Assembly: GCA_963169105.1 (NCBI GenBank)
Contig: OY720639.1
Coordinates: 54,727,848-54,791,847 of the forward strand
Reading direction: 5' to 3'
DNA length: 64,000 bases
Origin: Ceriagrion tenellum
Taxonomy: Eukaryota > Arthropoda > Insecta > Odonata > Coenagrionidae
This document shows, one piece after another, positions 35,357 through 44,495 of the stretch. Under the pieces are notes generated by a model. It was not told the DNA's origin. It worked only from the letters and a program-made list of their open reading frames with translations, and did no database searches. Every line of letters begins with the position of its first letter. Positions within the stretch are counted from its first letter, which is position 1. The translations under genes were made by a program, and so were the position numbers.

Positions 35357-36579
35357 TTTACATATTAGCTCGATTTAGTTTAGTTCCTATAATTCACTCT
35401 CTCGTTGACTCCTCTTGCATTTTGGATCTACAGATTCCCATAGTGATGGCAGAGGCACTTTCCTATTGAAGCAGCACATTCATGCAGGTTCATTCGAAAA
35501 TTTTCTAGTCTCACAGTTACGGCAAATGGATTCCATTTCACCAATAAATTATATTTGTATGTGAATGATAATCCACTTCAGGCTTGTAATTGAACTGTTC
35601 TTTCTGCGAATAGACTTCCACTCTTCGCCTTGAATTAAGAATTGTACTTTCGTATGAATACGTTACATTTGAGTAGAGCGTAGCCGTGCAGTTTCGCGAT
35701 TCATCGTTCCTCTCGCGTCCTGAGTTCATTGTTCCTCTCTCGTTGTTGCGGTAGCCTATCGTCATTTTCTAGTCTGTCTGATTTCTGTGCAAAGCTGCCA
35801 TTCTGTCTTACTGGTCAGAGAGCCTCTCATCGTGTTGGTGGGTAGTTGCGCTATTTCTTTATGTACTCAATCTCTGGGCCGCAGAAGACCTTCTACCTAT
35901 TGACACCTTTCTTTTTCGAGCCATGTTTGGATATCGTTGTACAAAGTAAAGCTTGTTGGTGGACCACGGCAACGGCTATTTTGAATAATCAATTCACGTG
36001 ATCAAAACTATCGATAGCAATCGAAATATATCGCGTAAAATGTATTTTTTATGGATTCTATTGATTCTTCTATTCAGTTGATACGTTTTGGGCCTACATT
36101 CACCATATATCCTTATGAGGTCTGCTACAACAATGCTATCGGTCGTCAAGGGGACAGCATACCAAAAACGCTGAATTTTCAGCCATTTTATGATTTTTTT
36201 ATCAAAATTTAAAGTGAATCAGTTAAAAAACAAAAATCGATTGCAGTACTGAAAAGGTTTATTTATTTTTCTTTCCAATGGTCTTTGTTGCGACTTTGTA
36301 TGCATATTATTACTAAGTTAAATATGCAAAAGAAAAAAAGATCTGTGTGCCATAAAAACGAACTTGACATGTATTTCTTGTGTAAACGCTTGTACTCGTC
36401 TGGAGTCGAATCGAAGATCAATAGGTAAACATAAAGTAGCCATAAACTTTTCAAGCGACATATGGAATCGTGTTACAAAGTTTTACGTCATTCCGTGCAG
36501 TGGTTTGGTAGCTATAAGTGACCGCACATTCACAAGTACACCTAAATTCACCAAGTCTTTCCTTAAAATACAAAGAAAT
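35357..36579. other. Nothing recognised
   Basis: Short frames only (35538-35765 minus, 36263-36454 minus, 36364-36609 plus), none with a motif. Confidence 0.4.
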
Positions 36580-36760
36580 GAAGAAATGACAATACAGCAC
36601 GTCAGTTAGATGATAGGTCTGTACAAAGAGTATATAAAGACTATATCTACCCCAAAGAGTATATGAACTTTACGTTTGTCTGCCACGAACGCCATCTATT
36701 AAAAGTAATCCGAAGTGGCGGTGGAAGAAATGACAGTTTCGTGTAGCACGTCAGTTAGAC
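36580..36760 (+). repeat. Diverged tandem duplication, about 150-bp period
   Basis: GAAGAAATGAC ... AGCACGTCAGTTAGA occurs at 36580-36610 and again at 36724-36759. AAAGAGTATAT also occurs twice between them (about 36626 and 36654). The outer blocks share an identical 15-mer. Confidence 0.55.
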
Positions 36761-36834
36761 GATTTTCCTTACTAAATTACCAATTTTGAATTTTTTTAAA
36801 GCTTTTCTTTAGCATTTTCCCTATTATTTTTCTT

Positions 36835-36952
36835 TTTGAACCATTCCTGTGGGAAAGCAAGCAAAACAAAAAAGAATTATTCAAATTGGTCTAGCCGTTT
36901 TTTTTAGTTTTAGCGAGACACGAACAGAAATTCATTTTCACATGTATAGATA
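36835..36952 (+). mobile_element. Retrotransposon 3' tail, second type
   Basis: TCAAATTGGTCTAGCCGTTT, then AGTTTTAGCGAGACACGAAC and AGAAATTCATTTTCACATG resemble another widely distributed invertebrate RTE/CR1-type tail (CAAATxGGTCxAGCCGTTxxxAGTTTTxGCGAGAC, then AACAGxxATTCATTTTxATATATATAGAT). No coding portion is attached. Confidence 0.55.
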
Positions 36953-37398
36953 ATAGCGGAATTAGGTAAAAGTCATGAGAGGAAACGGTTAAAACAATAA
37001 AATAGAAAAATTGCTGCAATTCATCAGGATGAAGGAATTGAAATGACGCATGCGGGCGTTCTAAGGTTGTGTCCCAACCCTGAAATGGAATAGCGCGATG
37101 TGTATATATGTATGAGTACCTTTTTATCGTGTGGTGGGCTTTGAATGTTAAAGCAAACCGTCTTTTGGTATTATTCTTACGTTCTTTAAAGTTATGAGAT
37201 GATCGGCCCCTGTCCAGAGCCCCCAGAATTCTTTACGTATACTTGATTCCATATTAAGTTACATTTCTGAAGTCGCATTCTTTCACTAATTGTAAGCCTT
37301 TCTTTTGAAAGATAGAAGCCTTTGAAGGAGAATGAAACTAAAAGGCTGCTATAAGATAGGCGAAATAATTTTAGGGCGCCAGCGAAAGCGACGGACGC

Positions 37399-37414
37399 GG
37401 GGGGGGGGGGGGGG
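37399..37414 (+). repeat. Poly(G) run, 16 G
   Basis: Sixteen consecutive G in a short CpG-rich context (GCGACGGACGC precedes it). Length is likely unstable and a site of assembly error. Confidence 0.9.
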
Positions 37415-38049
37415 CAGGCTGTCCCTCAGTCTCTCTCTCACACAAAGGCTGAAGGAAAGGAAGGAAAAAGAACCTTTCATCCCATCACCAGTCACCTGTC
37501 ACGAAACATAAAAAATGCAAAGGCAGACAAGAGGCGTAGAAAGCCATGACGAGAAGACAATATGGCAACGCGGAGAAAAATCTAAAAATGAAAACCAGCA
37601 TAGGGTGAGTTGTGAAGGGACAAGTAAAGCATGTAGAAACGTGTAACGTGCTCAGTTATACGCGAGGATGTAGTTCACGATTTCATCTTCCCAAATACTG
37701 AACAAGTTCCCATTATATTTTATCATTAATATCTAGAGTAAACATTTTTTTCATTAAACATACTTTTTAAGTAGGTCTGATAGACCAAAAATGACCTAGG
37801 AAAAAAATTCCGTGAAGTGTCGTTCAGAGCGTCTCTTTCACAACTTGAACGACAGCATTGTACGGTCTGCATGAGTTTTAGAGTAAGACGGTAGATTAAT
37901 GAGTGCAATTTAGGAAGCCAGTGGAACGATGTAATTTGTTGAATGCTTTAATTATTATATTCTATTGTCTTAACCATGTCTCTCTTTGTTTCACCTCGTA
38001 TTTTATTGCATATTATTTAAAATTCTCGACTGTACCTACTTTGTTGGTC

Positions 38050-38375
38050 CATTTTTGGTATTCCAGAGCTTCATGGAGAATATTATCTTGACGCCGCAAT
38101 ACTTTACCCTAATAGAGTTTAACACTAGGTCTGACAGAAGCGGTAAAATAAGAGAGATACATTGCCGAACAGATATATACATAAACTCGTTCTTTCCGCG
38201 CATCATAAGCGACCACAGTAAAAAATTAGCTCCACCTAATACACTCCCATAATACACGGCTCCTATTATCCTCCCAAAACCTTATCCCTTCCATCTTTAC
38301 ACGGCTGGCGTCCTAATACCCCCTGCTACACTCCCATGCAGCGGCTCGCAGGGTAGTATGTAGATGTAGATAATA
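38050..38375 (+). mobile_element. CR1/L2-like retrotransposon 3' end, copy 2
   Basis: One plus-strand frame reads LVFQSFMENIILTPQYF, then KIREIHCRTDIYINSFFPR and IISDHSKK. This is the end of CR1/L2-like ORF2 proteins (consensus-like KxRxIHCRTDxYxNSFFPRTIxxWN). Copy 1 has FQSDTEKIIMTPHYI at the matching place. The expected W-N after IISD is lost. The 3' UTR matches copy 1 nearly base for base through CCCCTGCTACACTCCC to GGTAGTATGTAGATGTAGAT, near 38370. It is the youngest-looking member in its last 250 bp. Confidence 0.75.
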
Positions 38376-39470
38376 TCTACTCCTAGCTCAGTACTCCAAG
38401 GCCCGGTTTTATGGCCTCTAGTTATATGTTATACGTTAACTAGGCCTAAAAATCCGGTCTGAGTGTGTTTTTCTCTCATTGACCACCGGTCAAAATTATC
38501 TACCAGCTCCAGAGTACCACAAGTAACTTCATTTGCTTCCCACCAGTGTTAAACACTTCATCACAAGTTTTCCTTTTGCTTCCGTTTCCTTACTTTCCAC
38601 GAATTTTTCGTTACCTTGAATTCGTGTTTTTACTTTTACAACCAAAGGTAAACTCCACGCTTGGTACGTTTCAGGTAGTATAAATTCATTGATGTATTGT
38701 TATATTTGAGTTTCGGTGAAAGTTTGCCTCCCGTAAATGGATGTCCAAAATATTTAAATTTTTGGGAGATGCTTGATATTGCATGTATTTGTCTACTGAA
38801 GTTCTTTTCATTTGAAGAACGTATCTATTTTTCGGTAGTATTCCATGTGAAGGTCAATTTTCAATTTCCTACTCATTTTGATAGCAGTTTTAACGTGGAC
38901 ACAAGCTTATAAATTGACCATTACCCTATAATAATATTATATTTGAGAGGTGAGGGATAATCCTCTGGAGAGGAAAGTAAATCGTTGGCAGGAAAAGAGT
39001 TCCGTTGGACTGAGAAAACTTTTAGACAGTACAGATCGGGATTTTAATAAATGGAAAGATGTTTCTTATTTCTTCTCTCATACTTCGTTCATTTTTACGA
39101 ATTTTTTGTTTTCTCTCTCTCCGGAAACACGTATATTAAAGCCTATATCATCCATTGACGGAATATTTCAATGTGTAGCCTGTAACTCTTTGATCTCATA
39201 ACTTACTTTGCTTTCATTACGTGAATTCCCACGCAATAGTACTTATTCTAGATACAACAGTATATTCAAATATGTAGGTATTGTTGAACACAATACAAAG
39301 GATGTTTGCTTGCCAGGCCGTATTTCCGTTGTCCAACATTCTCTCATTTCAACGGTGAAAAATTCTACTTCCTTTCCCCTTGTCACCTCATTTTCACATT
39401 TCTCCGTGCTTATCCATGAGTATTTTCTCGTGACTTTTCTTTGCTTCTGCGCCAGGCCATAAATATCCTA
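38376..39470. other. Nothing recognised
   Basis: AT-rich; frames at 38697-38912, 38950-39201 and 39208-39462 are under 85 codons with no motif. Confidence 0.4.
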
Positions 39471-39764
39471 TCAAAGTCTTTGTTTCGTATCAGGAAAAGA
39501 ATTACCTTTCTTGAGTTTCATCTCAAATTCCACTTCAACCACGTCCTTATGGGGTCCAATCGGCAATTTGGTGTGTCTATAACGAAATTTACCTTCACTA
39601 ACATCGAGTCCAATTTCGTTGTCACCATTATATCGAGCTATTTTTGTTGTCCTCAGTTTCTGATTTCTGAGCAAGCGAGACTTATTCACCCCCTGTTGGA
39701 ACCGAGACGTCTCTTTCACGAACTCGTTTGAATTCTCTTTTTCGGTAATTGGGATCCGTCTGCT
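39471..39764 (-). CDS. Unassigned open frame with coding-like composition
   Basis: Not recognised. Between stops the minus strand encodes about 97 residues that are hydrophilic and of balanced composition, e.g. RTTKIARYNGDNEIGLDV, then RYRHTKLPIGPHKDVV and EVEFEMKLKKG, unlike the low-complexity frames elsewhere. A donor-like AAG|GTAATT follows KLKK near 39497, and another (GAAG|GTAAAT) lies after DVSE near 39590. No polypyrimidine acceptor was found upstream and there is no ATG start near the beginning, so an internal exon or gene remnant fits better than a small gene. The opposite strand is open too. Confidence 0.25.
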   Translation of the reverse strand, partial: SRRIPITEKENSNEFVKETSRFQQGVNKSRLLRNQKLRTTKIARYNGDNEIGLDVSEGKFRYRHTKLPIGPHKDVVEVEFEMKLKKGNSFPDTKQRL

Positions 39765-39765
39765 C

Positions 39766-39774
39766 TATATAAAG
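39766..39774 (+). promoter_or_regulatory. TATA-box-like element
   Basis: TATATAAAG matches the metazoan TATA consensus. About 30 bp downstream is CTGTAGATCACC, a loose initiator candidate near 39800. No transcript unit can be attached downstream, and such matches are common in AT-rich DNA. Confidence 0.2.
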
Positions 39775-40189
39775 CTAGAACTCTCTTTTCTTCGCTGTAG
39801 ATCACCTTTCCTTTCACTTTTCGCCCTCAGCTTTATGATTTACTCCGAGATCCACGTGTAAATCATGATTCCCATCCCCCTAGTCTCGAAATGAGAAAAC
39901 CAGAATGTGATTTTTATCAACGGGGAGGACTAAGGTTTTGTCTTCACCTTTAATAGCTATAACATTGGAAACTCGACTATCAACTCGATGTTGAAATTTT
40001 AATCACCCGAGTTATAGTGGAGGTTACTTTGGGTGGGCGACTGGCACAATGTCATTTGCTTCTGTTTTTAGTCGAAGAAAAGATTATTTTGGAAGGATAG
40101 AAGAGTAGAGAGAATCTCGGCATCAGCATTAGTCGACACTCTTTACTATTCGAGACAACAGTTCAGCGCACCATCCGAAGGACGGAGTT

Positions 40190-40336
40190 ATGTTTTTTAA
40201 GAGTACCTGCTTCACATTGCAGCCCGAGAAGGCTCGAAACTCCCCTTGAAATTAGCCGTCCGTAGTCACTGTTGGAAGTCAAACCCGGGCTCTCGTAATG
40301 GGTATCCAGTGCTACCCATTACACGTACTCAATTCA
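40190..40336 (-). repeat. tRNA-derived SINE-like fragment 5
   Basis: On the minus strand, GTGTAATGGGTAGCACTGG matches an A-box/D-arm and GATACCCATTACGAGAG an anticodon arm. CCCGGGTTTGACTTCCAAC then carries the B box (GGTTTGACTTCC). All parts are in the order and spacing of a tRNA-like head. The body continues GACTACGGACGGCTAATTTC. This is the clearest tRNA-like head in the window. The anticodon stem is not a functional tRNA. Confidence 0.6.
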
Positions 40337-40429
40337 ATATTTCATCCGCAAGAATGCACAAAACACAATGATGCATGACTTTTCTAAAAGTTTTCATTAA
40401 CTTTGCTGTTTTAAAAGTAATTGCGAATC

Positions 40430-40575
40430 ATTATACTTGAAGAGCCCTCAGTTTGATAGTTGATCAATAGGAAGTCAGGATTCTGCTTAAAGTAATGTAT
40501 TTCATGGCAGGGATTGGTATCCAGTCTCTCGGGATGAGAGGACAGTTCCCTAACCCCAAGAACAACCTGATGCAA
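40430..40575 (-). repeat. tRNA-derived SINE-like fragment 6
   Basis: The minus strand reads CTTGGGGTTAGGGAACTG, then CCTCTCATCCCGAGAGACTG and GATACCAATCCC (worn B box). CTCATCCCGAGAG is shared with fragment 1 at 8.9 kb, suggesting the same family. It lies about 240 bp from fragment 5 in the same orientation. Confidence 0.5.
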
Positions 40576-40679
40576 TACCTTTGAGATCCCTGATACGTTC
40601 GCTGTCAGTGTCATAGTTACGGGAATCTATCGCTAATGGAGGGTTTAAATAGAGGAGAGTAAGAAACTTAAGATAAGTT

Positions 40680-41580
40680 ATGGGCGTAGATGTGTATGTA
40701 TCAAAACAATGTGTACCTACATCTCAGCATATGTCCAACATCATCTTAATCCCTTCTAAAAAGCCTATTCTCTTTCATCCCTTACCAGTATACTCAACAC
40801 CCTCCCGTCTTTCAAGACCTATGGTAACTCTTTGTCGCTCATTGCCTCTTACAACCTCCTACTCAGCCTCCTTCTCTTTACATGAAGTTTCCTCTCCTCA
40901 CCCACGAGGCCCAGCATTTCCACATTTGTCTTCTTTTTGAACTCGGTAACCTTTTACGTCATCCTCCACTTCCAAACGCATACAGCCTATTCCCGACTTG
41001 CTTGCGAAAAAAACATGTTTTTTTATACTTTATGTTCTCCGTATCCGGGTGATATATGCCCTCGGATTGTATTTCTGCCTCCCATCTTATTTTACGGCCT
41101 TCAAACTCTCTTCTTATTCCTTGGTACTTTCTCTCCTCCCTCCTACATGAATACGTCATACGTTATCTGTCACCCGGGAAAACTTTCACTTTCTTTTCAT
41201 TCTCGTAGCCAACAGCTCGTACGCAGGCGTCATGTATGTATTTTTCTCCGACCATTCATCCCCCTCAATGCAACTCCACACCCCTTTTGTCGCACCATCT
41301 CGTCGCACACCCTTTCTGATGAGCGAACGATCCCTTCGCGCATTTCTGAGTGCATGTGCTATGAACCCAGGACAATGTCTATTAGAAACACGCCGCTTAG
41401 GAGTGAAGAGAAAAGGAGTTCCTCGGTCTGGATCGTTCGAACTCTGAGAGAGACCTGCTCGATTGAACGCCCTCGAGCCTCGTGACATTTATCAATAGCC
41501 GTCGCTTTTCTCACGTTTCCATTCTTCCTTTTCCCCTTTCCATATCTATTGATTCCGTCGTGCATCTAAGTCGAACTTTT
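40680..41580. other. Region open in several frames, unassigned
   Basis: Frames of 182 codons (plus, 40937-41485) and 100 codons (minus, 41186-41488) overlap. 41190-41480 is CpG-richer than its surroundings. The minus frame has charged, non-repetitive sequence (for example NARRDRSLIRKGVRRDG), while the plus frame is Ser/Pro/Phe-rich. No domain, start context or splice pair decides between them. It could contain a host exon. Confidence 0.2.
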
Positions 41581-42955
41581 ACCCCAGGTACTTCTCGTTC
41601 ATTTTCTCTTTTACACCATTGTTGCATTAGAGCTCTCTGTATGTGAGTCTTTCTTTAGGATGTCATAATACTTTTATTTTAGTAAAAATACAAGATGAAA
41701 GTGACCATCAGGGTCGTCATTGCGAATTTTTACTGAGCGTTCACTTGCGCCATACTCTTTTTTTTAAATTTAATCGTGACTGGGTGGTAATAATGGGGTC
41801 ATGAACTTAATGATTTATGGAGTGAGTCGGAAAAATGCTAGAACCACATTTCATTTAAATAAATTTGATTATGCCGTGGAACTCATCGTACATGCAGTAA
41901 TGGAAAGGTACGAGAAATACATTTTACATTATGCCTTAATGGAAACATTGTGGCTTGAGCCTTCGAGCTCTTATTTTTTGGTCCGGCATTCGAAATATAT
42001 GCAAAATTTTATTTATCTATATTTGTTTTTTCGAGCCTTTGACTCAGCGTGACACAACTTTTCCAACCGTATAATAGAATATGAAATGTATAATTTCGCG
42101 TTCGGAAGAAAATCGAATTATGTAATTAAATGCATGGAATTAAATTATTACGAAATAAATCTCGTGTGGAAAAAGGATACGCGTTAAAATCACGTTGAGT
42201 TATCGAAAAATCAAACTGATAAATTTTAAACCAATATTGTAAATAATGCCAAGTTCTTTGAAATATTATGTCTAAGAACGGAAGCTGTTTATATCAGAGG
42301 ATCCATTTACTAATGCATTTTGTTAGAATATTATTTCACCGAAAACATTGCGTTATGTTGTTAGCAAGTTTGCGTAGACCATTTTATTTATTTGCTCCTC
42401 TCTTATTTGTTTTCAACACACCTTTTAAGCAAATCTTTGTCGGACTGATGCCAAATATCATCTAGCGAAGTGCAATGTTACAACATGCAACACAATGCAA
42501 CGCTTTTATAACTAACTGTGAACAATTTATGGGGATTGGCGCAATTGCGTGTTATTTTGACAGTGGTTGATTACGCATTGAATCAGACCAAAATACTTAA
42601 AAATGAAGGGAAAGAAAAGAACTGAAAAATAATGGAAGGATGAATAATAATGATGGCGGGCAAGAAAGCCACTTCAAGAATAAGTGTGGCTAGCTCATAG
42701 CAGAAAAATAACTATAAGTACGGCGAAAGATACCTCAATACAGCTGTCGTCCACGTCATTCCCAATACCATATTTAACTGGTAAATGAAGTGTTTCTGCA
42801 CTAAATTGCGACTCTAATTGTGGCGAAATATGGGATCTGCTGCGTAGCGAGGCCTTTCTGGAGGAAGATTTCATATTGTCCTTCCATTATCAACTTCATC
42901 ATGCTTAATAATTAATCACATCAAGTCCCAATCTCTCTATTTCTCTTAATCCATA
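41581..42955. other. Nothing recognised
   Basis: AT-rich; frames at 41801-42052 and 42268-42465 are short and without motif. Confidence 0.4.
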
Positions 42956-42974
42956 AGCATAGATGATTTTTTTT

Positions 42975-43120
42975 AACTCGTGTAACGGTTGAAGCTGACC
43001 GTAGCAGCGGGAGCCGAAGGCGGCTAGCGTCCCGGGAAATCCCTGTATCTCTGGAGAGTAGGGGGTCCCCGAGAGGCGGCGAACCTCGGCGGGGAAAGCC
43101 TTTCTGTAAAAGGACAATCA
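42975..43120. other. Small GC island, unidentified
   Basis: About 145 bp of markedly GC-rich DNA (GGGAGCCGAAGGCGGCTAGC, TCCCGGGAAATCCCTG, GGGGTCCCCGAGAGGCGGCG) set sharply into AT-rich flanks. Short inverted motifs (CCCGGG, GGGGTCCCC) occur. Both strands are open but show no recognisable protein. It may be a fragment of a GC-rich repeat or a regulatory element. Confidence 0.35.
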
Positions 43121-43519
43121 AGCAGTCTTGCTTTAGCTTCGCTGTGAAATGGATGTTTCACTCGCCAGCCCTAACTTCTCCGGCGAACCGACGCCACACC
43201 TGCTTAAGATATTTTTTCTTTATTTTCACTTATATTATAAGAATAATCATCGCGTACTACCGTTAATATTGCAAGTTACGAGCATCTAATGGTAAGTGAC
43301 CTCCATGAGTACTTAGTGTCGCATGAATATACGGGAAAACGTCTAATGGGGCTAGTTATAAAGTTCTGACTCGTGAATCCTACTTTTTTCATAAACTTTT
43401 TTAGTAACCTGTATCGCTACTCTTCCATTCCACTATTTTTGCGATTCTTAACAAGGAATAGATTATCAGAAGCGATATCTTCAATATAGGCTGCTTTTCC
43501 ATCGACGTTGACTCTATTT

Positions 43520-44306
43520 CAACTTTCGACGCAGCCTGTGTTCGCTGGAGCTGCGGAGTGAGTTTTATTTATTTATGGGAGTGAGGACCGATACTTTCTG
43601 TCTGTTACTTATTGTTCACATCCACCTTTCCCAAAGAATTGTGGGTCATCTAATGATTATGCAACTTTTGAATTTTCACGGAAGCGTGGCTTCAAACCGT
43701 CTCCCAATTATGGAGAAAATAATTAAACAAATTCGGAATATTCGTCGCTTTAATGATATCTATCAAGAAAATTATGCATAGGGATCCTACTTTAAGTCCG
43801 TCATTTTCTTCGTCTCCTATAAAATAAATCCCACATGCGCAGTCCCATCATCATTGCTCCTCACAAACATTTTACTTCCACTATTTCACTGTAAACGGTT
43901 GTAATTCGCGAAAGCGAACAGGTCACGATGCGACACAGTTCCACTGCTATAATAAAGCTGAGTGATATTGTATCGGTTCTTTCGTTTTTTATGCTTCTTT
44001 TTGCTTTACAGACGTATTCCGTTTTCATGGATACAGATGCCAACGATGGACACAGAAGACAGAGGTAAACCGCGGCGCGTTCAGTCTTCCTAAATATGCG
44101 TGACCATTTTAGACTTTATGAAGAAAAAAGGGTGTTTACGAGTGGTACTGACGATGGGATTCTCCAAATAAGCTTATTCTTGTCAAAAATTTGAAGGTGA
44201 CCCGCAATTCATCGGGGAACAATCACATGAACTACTAATAATAGACAGAAAGGGTCAGGGTCACAGTCAGACGCAGCTGCGGCGACGCAGGCTGCGTCAG
44301 AAGTTG
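43520..44306. repeat. Inverted-repeat pair, possible MITE ends
   Basis: CAACTTTCGACGCAGCCTGT and GTTCGCTGGAGCTGCGG at 43520-43556 match, in inverted orientation, the sequence ending at about 44306 (minus strand: CCAACTTCTGACGCAGCCTG, then CGTCGCCGCAGCTGCG). Roughly 30 of 37 positions agree allowing one gap. A non-autonomous DNA transposon is a natural reading. I cannot see a clean target duplication, and the right end is duplicated in the hairpin described separately. Confidence 0.4.
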
Positions 44307-44354
44307 GAAGATGGCAATTCAATTGTTGAACTCCAACAGCAACGCAGCCTGCGT
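44285..44354. repeat. Hairpin: 13-bp perfect inverted repeat
   Basis: ACGCAGGCTGCGT (44285-44297) and its exact reverse complement ACGCAGCCTGCGT (44342-44354) flank a second inverted pair GTTGGA/TCCAAC and a central CAATTCAATTG. Together they form a long, partly paired stem. Confidence 0.7.
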
Positions 44355-44397
44355 GGAAAAGCTCGCTTCTGATTCGCTAATCAGAGCATTTGGTGAC

Positions 44398-44495
44398 GCA
44401 AAAACGGATGCATGAAAAGATAATTTTGCGGGGAGTGTAACCGATATAACTTCGGCAAAAATACGCCAAAATGGATGCGTGAAATCGTAATTTTA
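44398..44495 (+). repeat. Diverged direct repeat, 67-bp period
   Basis: ACGGATGCATGAAAAGATAA (from about 44404) and ATGGATGCGTGAAATCGTAA (from about 44471), each followed by TTTT, are alignable copies of one segment. Confidence 0.55.

Noticed and set aside
40190..40336. Functional tRNA gene
   Set aside because: Boxes are present, but the acceptor stem does not pair, the anticodon arm is irregular and a SINE-like body follows.
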